Under the pieces are notes generated by a model, which saw only the letters and a program-made list of their open reading frames with translations, ran no database searches and had not been told where the DNA came from. From contig NZ_RCDA01000003.1 of the NCBI RefSeq assembly GCF_003664325.1, positions 218,563 through 282,562 of the forward strand: a DNA stretch of 64,000 bases, in the 5' to 3' direction. Below are positions 16,948-26,072 of this stretch, one piece after another. Within the stretch, counting starts at the first letter, position 1, and the number at the start of each line of letters is the position of its first letter. This DNA is from Alkalispirillum mobile (GTDB taxonomy: Bacteria > Pseudomonadota > Gammaproteobacteria > Nitrococcales > Halorhodospiraceae). The position numbers and the translations under genes are program-made.

Positions 16948-18962
16948 GACGACTCAGGTGGCCGACTTGGGGCCGGCAATGGCCGTGCGTGCTTCTGCTG
17001 GGCCTGGTGTTCGGGTTTGGCATCCAGGCCCACGCCAACGAGGACGAAGGCATTACGCTCAACTTTCAGGATGCGGACCTGAAAGAGGTCGTGGCGCTGG
17101 TATCCCAGGAGACGGGGGTGAACTTCATCGTCGACCCCCGGGTACGAGGGGACCTCACCATCGTCTCGCAGACCCCCGTCGATTCGGACGGGCTTTACCA
17201 GGTGTTCCTATCCGCCCTGAAGATTCACGGCTTCGCCACGGTACCCACGCCAGAGGGGGTGCGCATCATCCCCCACGCCCGCGCCCGTCAGGACAGTGTG
17301 CCCAGTGGCGATGAGGCTACCCGTGGGCTCGGCGAGCAGGTCGTTACCCGCGCCATCGCGGTCGAGCATGTCCAGGCCAATGAAATGGTGCCAGTTCTGC
17401 GTCCCCTGGTGCCGCAGGATGGCCACCTGGCGGCCTATGCCGGCTCCAACACGCTGATCGTGTCCGATACCGCGGCCAACGTGGACCGGATCGAGGCCAT
17501 CGTTGACCGCGTGGACCGGGACACCAGCGGTGGTTTCGACGTGATCCACTTGGAGCATGCCTCGGCCGGTGAGGTGGCCCGGATGGTTCAGGAACTGGAA
17601 GAAGAGGAGCGTGCCGGGCGCCGCTTGCGGGTGGTGCCGGATGAGCGGGCTAACGCGGTGATGATTAGCGGCGATGAGCACCGGCGGCTCACCGCACGTG
17701 CGTTGATCAGTCAATTGGACTCGGAAATGGCCGGGGCGGGTACCGCGCAAGTCGTCTACCTGCGTTTTGCCTCCGCGGAGCAGCTAGTACCCGTTTTAGA
17801 GGGAATTGGTGAAAGCCTGCTCGACTCCGGCGGGGGCGAAGAAGGGGCAGGCCAGGGACTGGATATTCGGGCGCATGAGAGTACCAATGCCATCGTGATG
17901 AATGGCCCTACCGATGTGCTCCGGTCATTGCGCTCCGTGGTGGATCAATTGGATATCCGTCGCGCCCAGGTGCTGGTAGAAGCCGTGATTGCCGAGGTAT
18001 CGCAGGATCGCATCGAAGAGCTGGGCGTGCAGTGGGGTGTATTGTCCGGGGACAGCGGGGTAGGGCTGGTGAACTTCGGCGGGGCAGCCAGTGGTGGCGG
18101 TGGTTTGCTCGACGCCATTCGCACCGGTGCCGCGGTGGACTCAGGCGAGCTCGGCGATATCAATCTGGGTGACGGCGCGTCAATCGGCGCCGGTGATTTC
18201 AGCGGTTCCACCAAGGTCGGCGCCCTGATTCGTGCCTTGTCCGGCGACTCGGCCAGCAACATTCTCTCCACCCCCTCGCTGATGACCATGGACAACGAGG
18301 AGGCCGAGATTGTCGTGGGTCAGAATGTGCCCTTCATCACTGGGCGGGCCATCGAGGACTCGGGTCAGGCCTTCAGCAGCATCCAGCGGCAGGATGTCGG
18401 TGTGCAGTTGCGTATCCGCCCCCAGATCAACGAGGGCGACACGCTGAAGCTGGATATCGAGCAAGAGGTCTCCAGTATCGGGGGGCGGGTGGAAGATGCC
18501 GCCGACCTGATCACCGATATGCGGAGCGTGCGCACCAGTGTCATGGTCGAGAACGGTCAGCTCGTGGTGTTGGGCGGTCTCATCGACGACCAACTGCGCA
18601 CCCGGACCCAGAGCGTGCCCCTGCTGGGCAACCTCCCCGGCCTGGGCCGGCTCTTCCGCTACGATCGCAGCGAGAGCGAGAAGCGCAACCTGATGGTCTT
18701 CCTGCGTCCCGTCATCATTCGCAATGCAGAGGCGCAGGAGCGCGCCACCGCCGACCCCTATAACCGTATGCGCGCCATTCAGCAGCGTTTCCGGGATGAT
18801 GGCGTACCGCTCCTGCCGGATGAGCTCTCCCCGGTGTTGGCGGAATCGGAACAGCTCATGTCACTGCCGCCGGCCTACGATGACCGCCCGGACAGTTCCT
18901 CCGGTACGGGCCCCGGGCGGGACACCTTGCAGCCTCCCTCCCGTCGCGGCTTTTTGGACTGA
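16944..18962 (+). CDS. gspD: Type II secretion outer-membrane secretin GspD
   Basis: GspD forms the outer-membrane channel of the type II system. The 672-residue precursor has a signal peptide ending near HANA, an N0 domain (ITLNFQDADLKEVVALVSQ), N1-N3 domains to about residue 330 and a secretin core (about 340-590) with QVLVEAVIAEV, the VPFITG segment and the C-terminal VVLGGLIDD, VPLLGNLPGLGRLFR and NLMVFLRPVI blocks. A Gly/Ser-rich loop lies inside N3. The last 70 residues are low in complexity and may bind a pilotin. Start and length suit the family. Confidence 0.96.
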   Translation: MRRLRWPTWGRQWPCVLLLGLVFGFGIQAHANEDEGITLNFQDADLKEVVALVSQETGVNFIVDPRVRGDLTIVSQTPVDSDGLYQVFLSALKIHGFATVPTPEGVRIIPHARARQDSVPSGDEATRGLGEQVVTRAIAVEHVQANEMVPVLRPLVPQDGHLAAYAGSNTLIVSDTAANVDRIEAIVDRVDRDTSGGFDVIHLEHASAGEVARMVQELEEEERAGRRLRVVPDERANAVMISGDEHRRLTARALISQLDSEMAGAGTAQVVYLRFASAEQLVPVLEGIGESLLDSGGGEEGAGQGLDIRAHESTNAIVMNGPTDVLRSLRSVVDQLDIRRAQVLVEAVIAEVSQDRIEELGVQWGVLSGDSGVGLVNFGGAASGGGGLLDAIRTGAAVDSGELGDINLGDGASIGAGDFSGSTKVGALIRALSGDSASNILSTPSLMTMDNEEAEIVVGQNVPFITGRAIEDSGQAFSSIQRQDVGVQLRIRPQINEGDTLKLDIEQEVSSIGGRVEDAADLITDMRSVRTSVMVENGQLVVLGGLIDDQLRTRTQSVPLLGNLPGLGRLFRYDRSESEKRNLMVFLRPVIIRNAEAQERATADPYNRMRAIQQRFRDDGVPLLPDELSPVLAESEQLMSLPPAYDDRPDSSSGTGPGRDTLQPPSRRGFLD

Positions 18963-18975
18963 GTGTTCGGTGGCC

Positions 18976-20505
18976 ATGAGCAGCGTCGAAGAGCAGTTGC
19001 AGGCCCTGGAGAGCGAGGATGCCCCGGTTGGTAGGGAGGTCGGTGGTGTCTCCTTCAATTGGGCGCGTCGGCATGGTGCCGTACCACTGGAATGGACGGA
19101 GAACGCGGCAGATGTCGCCTGCCGGTCAGATGTAAGCCCGCAGGCCCTTGCCGAGCTGCGGCGGCAGCTTGGACGTCCGCTGAACGTTGAATCAGTAGAC
19201 GACGAGACCTTCGACCAGTACCTGCAGGAGACCTACCAGCACAGCGCCGGTGAGGCCGCCCAGATGATGGCGGGCCTGGGTGACGACCTGGATCTGCACA
19301 GTGTCGCCCAGCAGCTGGCCGAGCCGGAAGACCTGATGGAGAGCGAGGATGACGCCCCCATCATCCGGCTGATCAACGCGCTGCTCACCGAGGCGATCAA
19401 GGAAGACGCCTCGGATATCCACATCGAGACCTTCGAGCACCGCATGACCGTACGCTTCCGGGTGGACGGTGTGCTGCGCGAGGTGCTGCAACCACCGGTA
19501 GGGCTGGCGCCACTGCTGACCTCGCGCATCAAGGTAATGGCCGAACTGGATATCGCCGAGAAGCGCCTGCCCCAGGACGGCCGCATCTCCCTGCGCGTGG
19601 CGGGCCGCGCCGTGGACGTCCGGGTCTCCACATTGCCTGCGGGGCAGGGTGAGCGCGTCGTGCTGCGTCTTCTGGACAAACGGGCCGGCCGGCTGGACCT
19701 CTCCCACCTGGGTATGGACCCGGACAGCCTGTCCGCCATGAATGCGCTGGTGAACAAGCCCCACGGCATCCTGCTGGTCACCGGGCCCACCGGTTCCGGC
19801 AAGACCACCACCCTGTATGCTGCGCTGAGCCGCATCAATGACCGTCAGCGCAACATCATGACGGTGGAAGACCCGATCGAGTACTACCTGGACGGTGTCA
19901 GCCAAACGCAGGTCAACACCAAGGTGGACATGACCTTCGCGCGTGGCCTGCGGGCGATCCTGCGCCAGGACCCGGACGTGGTCATGATCGGTGAGATCCG
20001 CGACCTGGAGACCGCGCAGATCGCCGTCCAGGCCAGTCTGACCGGGCACCTGGTGCTTTCCACGCTGCATACCAACACCGCCATCGGGGCGGTGACCCGC
20101 CTGCGCGATATGGGGGTGGAGCCCTACCTGCTGGCCTCCAGCCTGCTGGGGATGATGGCACAGCGCTTGGTTCGTCTGCTCTGCCCGGAGTGCCGCAAGG
20201 CCTACAGCGCGGACCACAGCGAATGCGAGCTGCTGGGGCTGGATGCCAATGCACCGCCCACCCTGCATGCGCCCGTCGGCTGCGATGCCTGTCACCATAC
20301 CGGCTACCAGGGCCGTACCGGCATCTACGAGCTCATTCCCCTGGACGAGACCCTGCGCAGCATGATCCACGACGGTGCCGGCGAGCAGCAGATGGAGCGG
20401 CACGCCCGCACCCGCTCGCCCAGTATCCGCGCCGACGGCGTGCGCCGTATCCTGGCCGGCGAGACCTCCATCGAAGAAGTGCTCAGGGTCACCCGGGAAG
20501 AGTAA
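18976..20505 (+). CDS. gspE: Type II secretion assembly ATPase GspE
   Basis: GspE is the cytoplasmic ATPase that drives pseudopilus assembly. The 509-residue chain has an N-terminal GspL-binding domain, Walker A GPTGSGKTTT near residue 270, an Asp box with IRDLETAQIA, and a zinc module with two CxxC pairs (CPECRKA near 403 and CDACHHTG near 435). The final stretch (RRILAGETSIEEVLRV) is typical. Start choice: the ATG at 18976 gives the usual length, though no clear ribosome site precedes it; a GTG six bases earlier is possible. It lies 13 bp after gspD. Confidence 0.95.
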   Translation: MSSVEEQLQALESEDAPVGREVGGVSFNWARRHGAVPLEWTENAADVACRSDVSPQALAELRRQLGRPLNVESVDDETFDQYLQETYQHSAGEAAQMMAGLGDDLDLHSVAQQLAEPEDLMESEDDAPIIRLINALLTEAIKEDASDIHIETFEHRMTVRFRVDGVLREVLQPPVGLAPLLTSRIKVMAELDIAEKRLPQDGRISLRVAGRAVDVRVSTLPAGQGERVVLRLLDKRAGRLDLSHLGMDPDSLSAMNALVNKPHGILLVTGPTGSGKTTTLYAALSRINDRQRNIMTVEDPIEYYLDGVSQTQVNTKVDMTFARGLRAILRQDPDVVMIGEIRDLETAQIAVQASLTGHLVLSTLHTNTAIGAVTRLRDMGVEPYLLASSLLGMMAQRLVRLLCPECRKAYSADHSECELLGLDANAPPTLHAPVGCDACHHTGYQGRTGIYELIPLDETLRSMIHDGAGEQQMERHARTRSPSIRADGVRRILAGETSIEEVLRVTREE

Positions 20506-20548
20506 ATGCCTCAGTCGATAGCCTGGAACCAATTGCGACGGTCCGCTT

Positions 20549-21763
20549 ATGGGTGCGTTTGAGTACCAGGCCCTGGATGCGGGCGGCCGCCAGCGCAAGG
20601 GCGTGCTGGAGGGGGATACGCCAAGGCACGTGCGCACACAGCTGCGTGAGCGGGGGCTGGTGCCGTTGCAGATCCAGGCGGTGGAGGAGCGCGAGGCCCG
20701 GGCCGGTAGGGGGCCGCTGCTGGCCCGCGGCGTCAGCGCTACGGATCTCGCCCTGCTGACCCGGCAGATGGCTACCCTGGTGCGCTCCGGACTGCCGCTG
20801 GAGGATGTACTGCGAACCGTCTCCCGTCAGACGGAGAAACAGCGCCTGAAAAGCCTCATGCTGGCGGTGCGCAACCGTGTGCTGGAGGGTTACAGCCTGG
20901 CCCAGGGGCTGGGGGAGTTCCCCCATGTCTTTCCCGATATCTACCGCACCACGGTGGCGGCAGGGGAAAAGTCTGGCCATCTCGACGTGGTGCTGGAGCG
21001 CCTGGCCGAGTACACCGAGGGCCGTCAGCGAATGCGCCAAAAGGTCCAGATGGCGCTGTTCTACCCGGTCATCCTCACCCTGATGGCCATTGGCGTCACG
21101 TTGACGCTGCTAACCTACGTGGTGCCCGAGGTGGTGGGTGTCTTCGATCATATCGGTCAGGACCTGCCCCTGCTGACGCAGGCCCTCATCACCACCAGCG
21201 ACTTCATGCGGGATTACGTGCTCTACGGCGCTATCGGCGCTATCGCGCTGTTCTTGGTTCTGGGGCGGCTGTTCCAGCGGCCGCGGGCGCGCTACGCGCT
21301 TCACGCCCTGCTGCTGCGGTTGCCCCTGGTGGGCCGGCTGATTCGCGGCGTCAATGCCGCCCGCTTTGCGCGCACCCTCAGCATACTCACGGCCAGCAGC
21401 GTACCGGTGCTGGAGGCGCTGCGGGTTGCTGGTGCGGTAGTGAGCAACGAGCCCATGCGCCAGGGCGTGGAGGCGGCGGCCCGGCGGGTGCGCGAGGGCA
21501 GCGGGCTGGCGAGTGCCCTGGAGCAGACTGGCTACTTCCCGCCTATCACCGTGCACCTGATTGCCAGCGGTGAGTCGGGCGGCAAGCTGGAGCAAATGCT
21601 CGACCGCGCTGCCGAGAACCAGGAGCGAGAGCTGGAGAGTCTGACCGGCATGTTCCTCGGGCTCTTTGAGCCCCTGTTGATCCTGTTGATGGGCGGCGTG
21701 GTCATGGTGATCGTGCTCGCCATTCTGCTGCCGGTCTTTGAACTGAACCAGCTGGTCCAGTAA
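20549..21763 (+). CDS. gspF: Type II secretion inner-membrane platform protein GspF
   Basis: GspF is the polytopic core of the inner-membrane platform that connects GspE to the growing pseudopilus. The 404-residue protein starts GAFEYQALDAGGRQRKGVLE and contains two T2SSF domains (about 70-195 and 270-395), each with the pattern LTRQMATLVRSGLPLEDVL or ARTLSILTASSVPVLEAL. Membrane helices lie at about 170-190, 222-240 and 375-398. The length is normal for the family. It follows gspE after 43 bp. Confidence 0.95.
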   Translation: MGAFEYQALDAGGRQRKGVLEGDTPRHVRTQLRERGLVPLQIQAVEEREARAGRGPLLARGVSATDLALLTRQMATLVRSGLPLEDVLRTVSRQTEKQRLKSLMLAVRNRVLEGYSLAQGLGEFPHVFPDIYRTTVAAGEKSGHLDVVLERLAEYTEGRQRMRQKVQMALFYPVILTLMAIGVTLTLLTYVVPEVVGVFDHIGQDLPLLTQALITTSDFMRDYVLYGAIGAIALFLVLGRLFQRPRARYALHALLLRLPLVGRLIRGVNAARFARTLSILTASSVPVLEALRVAGAVVSNEPMRQGVEAAARRVREGSGLASALEQTGYFPPITVHLIASGESGGKLEQMLDRAAENQERELESLTGMFLGLFEPLLILLMGGVVMVIVLAILLPVFELNQLVQ

Positions 21764-21806
21764 AGGCCCGGTCGGATACCGAAACAAGAAGGAGGATAGT
21801 GGTGAC

Positions 21807-22241
21807 ATGATGACAAGAAGGCGGCAGTCCGGTTTTACCCTGATTGAGATCATGGTGGTCGTGGTTATCCTCGGTATCCTCGCGGGTATCGTGGTCCCGC
21901 GGATCATGGACCGGCCCGATGATGCACGGATCAGCAAGGCCCGCTCCGATATCCGCGCCATCGAATCGGCACTGAATCTCTACCGGCTGGATAACAACGT
22001 CTATCCCAGCACCGACCAGGGGCTGGAAGCGCTGGTGGAGGAACCCACGGGTGACCCGCAGCCGCGCAACTGGCGCGAGGGCGGCTACCTGGACCGACTG
22101 CCCAAGGACCCCTGGGGCAATGACTACCAGTACCTCAACCCCGGGGAGCACAGCGATATCGACATCTTCAGTTACGGGGCGGATGGGCAGCCGGGCGGCT
22201 CCGGCGCGCAGGCCGAGATCGGTAACTGGGAGCTGGACTGA
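21807..22241 (+). CDS. gspG: Type II secretion major pseudopilin GspG
   Basis: GspG is the main subunit of the pseudopilus. The prepilin has a short basic leader cleaved before Phe in GFTLIEIMVVVVILGILAG, with Glu5 of the mature helix present. The C-terminal part has the conserved WGNDYQYLNPG and SYGADGQPGG segments; the latter region usually binds calcium. A strong AGGAGG site precedes the ATG. At 144 residues it is a normal length. Processing by a prepilin peptidase encoded elsewhere is expected. Confidence 0.96.
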   Translation: MMTRRRQSGFTLIEIMVVVVILGILAGIVVPRIMDRPDDARISKARSDIRAIESALNLYRLDNNVYPSTDQGLEALVEEPTGDPQPRNWREGGYLDRLPKDPWGNDYQYLNPGEHSDIDIFSYGADGQPGGSGAQAEIGNWELD

Positions 22242-22246
22242 CCCTT

Positions 22247-22789
22247 ATGCCTTGCCGGCCGGCCAGTGCCTCCGCCGGGTTCACTCTGTTTGAACTGTTG
22301 GCTGTCATCATCATTCTCGGCTTGGTGGTGGGGATGGCCGCGCTCTCCGTGGGTGCCGGTGGCCGAGACCAGCAGATCGAGGAGCAGGGCAACCGTTTCA
22401 TCGCCCTGGCCGGGCTGGCCCGACAGGAGGTGATGCTCGGGGGGCCGAGCCTGGCGATAGGGGTGACACAGCACGGGTATCACTTCCTACATGAGGTGGA
22501 GGTGGAGGACGGGGTTACCGCGTGGCTCCCCTTGGGCGAGCACCGTTACCTGCGCAGTCGCGACCTGCTGCCCGACGACCTGGAGCTGGAGCTCACCCTG
22601 GAGGGAGTGGATACGCGCCTTGAATTGCAGCCCGAGCAGCCGGACCCGCACATTTACGTTTACGGCACCGGTGAGGTGACGGAATTCAACCTGGTTATCA
22701 GGGATATGCGCGAACCTGATCGCAAGCGGGTGGTCACCGGCGATCTCGGCGGGCAGCTCGAATTGCGCCAGGAGCTGCCGGATGACTAG
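22247..22789 (+). CDS. gspH: Type II secretion minor pseudopilin GspH
   Basis: The 180-residue prepilin has the cleavage and helix motif GFTLFELLAVIIILGLVVGMA with Glu5. It is followed by a variable beta-rich region (VTQHGYHFLHEVE) that matches the GspH/FimT layout. It is thought to sit near the pseudopilus tip complex and bridge it to GspG. The gene starts 5 bp after gspG and overlaps gspI by 8 bp. Confidence 0.9.
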   Translation: MPCRPASASAGFTLFELLAVIIILGLVVGMAALSVGAGGRDQQIEEQGNRFIALAGLARQEVMLGGPSLAIGVTQHGYHFLHEVEVEDGVTAWLPLGEHRYLRSRDLLPDDLELELTLEGVDTRLELQPEQPDPHIYVYGTGEVTEFNLVIRDMREPDRKRVVTGDLGGQLELRQELPDD

Positions 22790-23240
22790 GCAGCGCGGTT
22801 TCACCTTGCTTGAGGTGCTGGTGGCCCTGGCGATACTGGCCACCGCCTTGGGGGCTGCCATCAAGGTCGCCAGCGAGAACGCCGCCAACGCCGCCTACCT
22901 GCGGGATCGCACCCACGCCCACTGGGTGGCCGCTAACCAGATCAACCGTTTCCAGGCCGACCTGGAGCCCCTGCCAGAATCCGGTCCGCTGGATGGCGTG
23001 GAGCGTCTGGGAGGGCGGGACTGGTTCTGGCAGGCGACCCTGGAGCCCTGGTCGCCGGAACTGGCCGGGCTGCCGGCGATCCCGGGGCTGCGCCGCCTGC
23101 AAGTGTCCGTGCATGGCGATGAGGGGCGCGAGGGCCAACCATTGGCCCAGGCCGAGGTGGTGCTGGGCGACGACAGTCTCCGGGAGTTCGATGCTGAGGA
23201 CATGGAAGGGGCTGATGAGCACTTGCCCGATGACCTGTAA
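22782..23240 (+). CDS. gspI: Type II secretion minor pseudopilin GspI
   Basis: The 152-residue prepilin starts MTRQRGFTLLEVLVALAILA, with Glu5 and the usual continuation AIKVASENAANAAYLRDRTHAHWVA containing the family-like WVA-N-I pattern. GspI nucleates the tip complex with GspJ and GspK. Its C-terminus is acidic. It overlaps gspH by 8 bp and gspJ by 26 bp, indicating translational coupling. Confidence 0.9.
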   Translation: MTRQRGFTLLEVLVALAILATALGAAIKVASENAANAAYLRDRTHAHWVAANQINRFQADLEPLPESGPLDGVERLGGRDWFWQATLEPWSPELAGLPAIPGLRRLQVSVHGDEGREGQPLAQAEVVLGDDSLREFDAEDMEGADEHLPDDL

Positions 23241-23877
23241 TCCGCCCAAGGGGTTCACCCTGCTGGAGCTCCTGGTCGCCATGGCTATCTTCAGCCTGCT
23301 CGCGGTCATGGCCTACGGTGGGCTCATGTCCGTGCTGGACAGCCGGGCACACACCGACCAGGCCGCTGAGCGGCTGGACGAGAAACAACTGGCCTTCGCC
23401 ATGCTCGACCGGGACCTGCGCCAACTGGTGGATCGCCCGCGACGGGATGCCTACGGCGACCGCCGGCCCTCGCTGATGCTCGACGACCTCCGCAGCCCGC
23501 CGCGCCTGCAATTGGTGAGCGCGGGGGCGCGTAGCCACGGCGCGCGCTCGGAGCTTCGCCGAGTGGGTTACGAGGTAGACGACGGCGTGCTGTACCGCTT
23601 GCTCTGGCCTGCCATCGACGGTGGAGAGGAGGAACCCCAAACTCGTGTGGCTATACTGGGCAACAAGTCGGGTAATGAGATACAGACCTTGGAGTTTTAC
23701 TTTTACTATCCGGGGGTAGACGGCAGTACAACTCGAAGCCGCGCCTGGCCTGCACCGGAGCTGGATACTCCGGAAGCAGGGCTGCCGGTAGCCGTCGAAA
23801 TCCAGCTTGAGACGGCACACGCGGGTGAGATCTCGCGGGTGTTCGCGGTCTCTGACACGGGGAACCAAGAACGATGA
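23215..23877 (+). CDS. gspJ: Type II secretion minor pseudopilin GspJ
   Basis: From the ATG at 23215 the product is 220 residues: a short leader, GFTLLELLVAMAIFSLLAVMAYGGL with Glu5, then the GspJ-like ERLDEKQLAFAMLDRDLRQLV and a beta-rich domain with RVGYEVDDGVLYRLLWP. The gene overlaps gspI by 26 bp. An in-frame ATG 15 bases later is an alternative start that would give a more ordinary leader. The stop codon overlaps the start of the protease gene in ATGA. Confidence 0.9.
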   Translation: MSTCPMTCNPPKGFTLLELLVAMAIFSLLAVMAYGGLMSVLDSRAHTDQAAERLDEKQLAFAMLDRDLRQLVDRPRRDAYGDRRPSLMLDDLRSPPRLQLVSAGARSHGARSELRRVGYEVDDGVLYRLLWPAIDGGEEEPQTRVAILGNKSGNEIQTLEFYFYYPGVDGSTTRSRAWPAPELDTPEAGLPVAVEIQLETAHAGEISRVFAVSDTGNQER

Positions 23878-26072
23878 TGCGTATCCACCGAGGCGTTCTG
23901 TTAGGGGGGCTTGGGCTGGCGTTGGCCCTGCCGGTACCACTCACTGTAGCCACAGCGGAACCCGGGGCCCAAGCGGGGGATGCCCCCTCGGCTGACTGGG
24001 CGGGTCAGTCGGCGGCACCGGGAGAGTTGCTCGTGGTCCGCCGGGATGAGGCGGTTGCCGCTGGGGAGCACCCCGCCGCGGTGCATTCGGCTGTGGGGGC
24101 CAGCATAGCGCGTCGGCTGCTGGGCGGACGTGCCGAACATGTGCGACTGCCACCGTCGGCGGACATGGAGGCAATCATGCGCCTTTATGCCGATGATCCG
24201 TCCGTGGAGTGGGTGGAGCCCAACTACCGCGTGTACAGTGCCTCGATCCCGGATCCCGAGCCCGAGAACTATGGCGAGCAATGGGCATTGCAGGCCATCA
24301 ACGTGGAGGAGGCCTGGGAGGAAACCACCGGTTCTGAGGACGTGCTTGTCGGTCTGCTGGATACCAAGGTGGATACCGAGCATCCAGACCTGCAGCAGAA
24401 TCTTGCCGAACCGATTTATCCGGATTGTGCGAACACGTCCAACTTCGGGGGGAGGCCAGAGCTCCACGGCACGCATCTGGCCGGGACCATAGGTGCGCAG
24501 GGTATCGGTGTAGCGGGGGTAAACCAGGAGGTGTCGCTACTAAATTACGTGGTCCTGGAAAGCGAGGGCGATGGGCAAACGGCCAGGGGCACGATCAGCG
24601 ATATCGTATGCGCGCTGGAACAGGCAGCTGCCGACGGGGTGCGGGTTATAAATGCCAGCTTTACTACCAGTCGCAGTGAGACCCTCAAAACCGCCATCGC
24701 GGACGCTGCAGAAGACGATGTGCTGGTGGTGGCTGCTGCAGGCAACAGCGGTGAGGAGTTGGATTACGAGGGCGCCGGCACGGGCGTCTGGCCGGCCAGT
24801 TACCGGCTGTCGAACGTGATCGCGGTCGCCGCCTCCACCGAAGACGATGAGCTTGCGTCATTCTCCAATTTCGGGCGTAACGATATCGAACTTGCTGCAC
24901 CCGGTAACCTCATTATCGGGACCGTCCCGGAGGATCGTTACGAGCGCTTGAGCGGCACTTCGATGGCGGTACCCCACGTGGTCGGTGCGGCCGCACTGAT
25001 CCTGGCGGAGCATGGTGCAGACGAGACCTCATACCGGGAAGTCCGGGAACGGCTATTGGCGTCTGTCCGGGATGGTGGCAGCTCGACCGATTGGGCCTCG
25101 GTGACCAAGGCGGGCGGCATTCTGGATGTCGGCCGCGCCGTAACCGCGGCGATTGATGACGTCCCCGCACTGGCTCCCAGTGACCTTCGGCTGGAGCGGG
25201 AGGATGGCAGCAGCGAAATCGCATTGAGCTGGATCAACAACAGCACCCAGGTCGACGACTTGTGGCTGGAACACTGCACCGGGTTTGAGTGCGAGGAGGA
25301 TGCAAGCGACTTCGAACGGATCGAATCGCTGTCGCTATCGTCAGGGGATACCGACGCCCAGCATGAACCCCCAGCCCCCATTAAGCCCAGCTATAACGCC
25401 TACCGGGTGTGTGCGGTGAAGGGCTTGAACCCGGAGGTGGCCTGTTCTGCGCCTAGAGCCCTGGCGGTACCGCCAACGGCCCCCTCAAGCGTCGAGGCCA
25501 TCGCGATCGGTGGGCAGGTGGCTGTCCGTTGGCAAGACAATTCCGCTGTGGAAGAGGCCTTCCGCGTTTACGAGCGGGACCTGTCGGATAACGAAAACGA
25601 CGCCGAATGGAAGCGGGTAGCGACGACCGATGAGAATGTTGAACAGGCAACCGTGCCGCTGCCTGACGAGGGTGAGTACCGCTACGCCGTTTGTGCCTTC
25701 GCTGAGGTCAGCGGCTGTTCCGAGTTCGCTACCGCCTCTGACACGGTGGTGGTGTCCGATGATGATTCCGGCAACGGTTCCAGTAGTAGTGGCAGTAGCA
25801 GCAGCGGCTGTTTCATCGCCACGGCGGCCTGGGGCAGCGAGTGGGACGACCCGGTAGCGGCGCTGCGCGAGTTTCGCGACGAGGAGCTGCTCACCACCCA
25901 GGCGGGGCAGGAGCTCGTCAGCCTTTACTACCACTTCAGCCCCGTCATCGCCGACTGGGTGGCCGAGGACGACGAGCGCCGTGCCCGGGTCCGGGAGTGG
26001 GTTGCCCCCCTGGCTGCCCTGGCGGAACAAGCCTTGGAACAGCGCGGGGAAGAGGCGACGGAGGCTGAGTGA
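23874..26072 (+). CDS. S8 (subtilisin-like) serine protease with CFI-type C-terminal domain, inside the gsp operon
   Basis: The 732-residue precursor has a signal peptide (to about residue 28), an I9-like propeptide (about 48-122, ELLVVRRDEA to VEWVEPNY) and an S8 domain (about 130-430) with Asp163 in LLDTKVD, His198 in LHGTHLAG, Asn291 in AAGNSG and Ser363 in GTSMAVPH. Two fibronectin-III-like regions follow (about 435-625), then a Ser/Gly linker and a C-terminal domain starting at Cys646, CFIATAAWGS, the CFI-box type found in many exported proteins. The gene overlaps gspJ and gspK by 4 bp each, so it is translated as part of the secretion operon. It is probably a secreted or surface-held substrate of this system; a processing role is also possible. 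Confidence 0.9.
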   Translation: MMRIHRGVLLGGLGLALALPVPLTVATAEPGAQAGDAPSADWAGQSAAPGELLVVRRDEAVAAGEHPAAVHSAVGASIARRLLGGRAEHVRLPPSADMEAIMRLYADDPSVEWVEPNYRVYSASIPDPEPENYGEQWALQAINVEEAWEETTGSEDVLVGLLDTKVDTEHPDLQQNLAEPIYPDCANTSNFGGRPELHGTHLAGTIGAQGIGVAGVNQEVSLLNYVVLESEGDGQTARGTISDIVCALEQAAADGVRVINASFTTSRSETLKTAIADAAEDDVLVVAAAGNSGEELDYEGAGTGVWPASYRLSNVIAVAASTEDDELASFSNFGRNDIELAAPGNLIIGTVPEDRYERLSGTSMAVPHVVGAAALILAEHGADETSYREVRERLLASVRDGGSSTDWASVTKAGGILDVGRAVTAAIDDVPALAPSDLRLEREDGSSEIALSWINNSTQVDDLWLEHCTGFECEEDASDFERIESLSLSSGDTDAQHEPPAPIKPSYNAYRVCAVKGLNPEVACSAPRALAVPPTAPSSVEAIAIGGQVAVRWQDNSAVEEAFRVYERDLSDNENDAEWKRVATTDENVEQATVPLPDEGEYRYAVCAFAEVSGCSEFATASDTVVVSDDDSGNGSSSSGSSSSGCFIATAAWGSEWDDPVAALREFRDEELLTTQAGQELVSLYYHFSPVIADWVAEDDERRARVREWVAPLAALAEQALEQRGEEATEAE

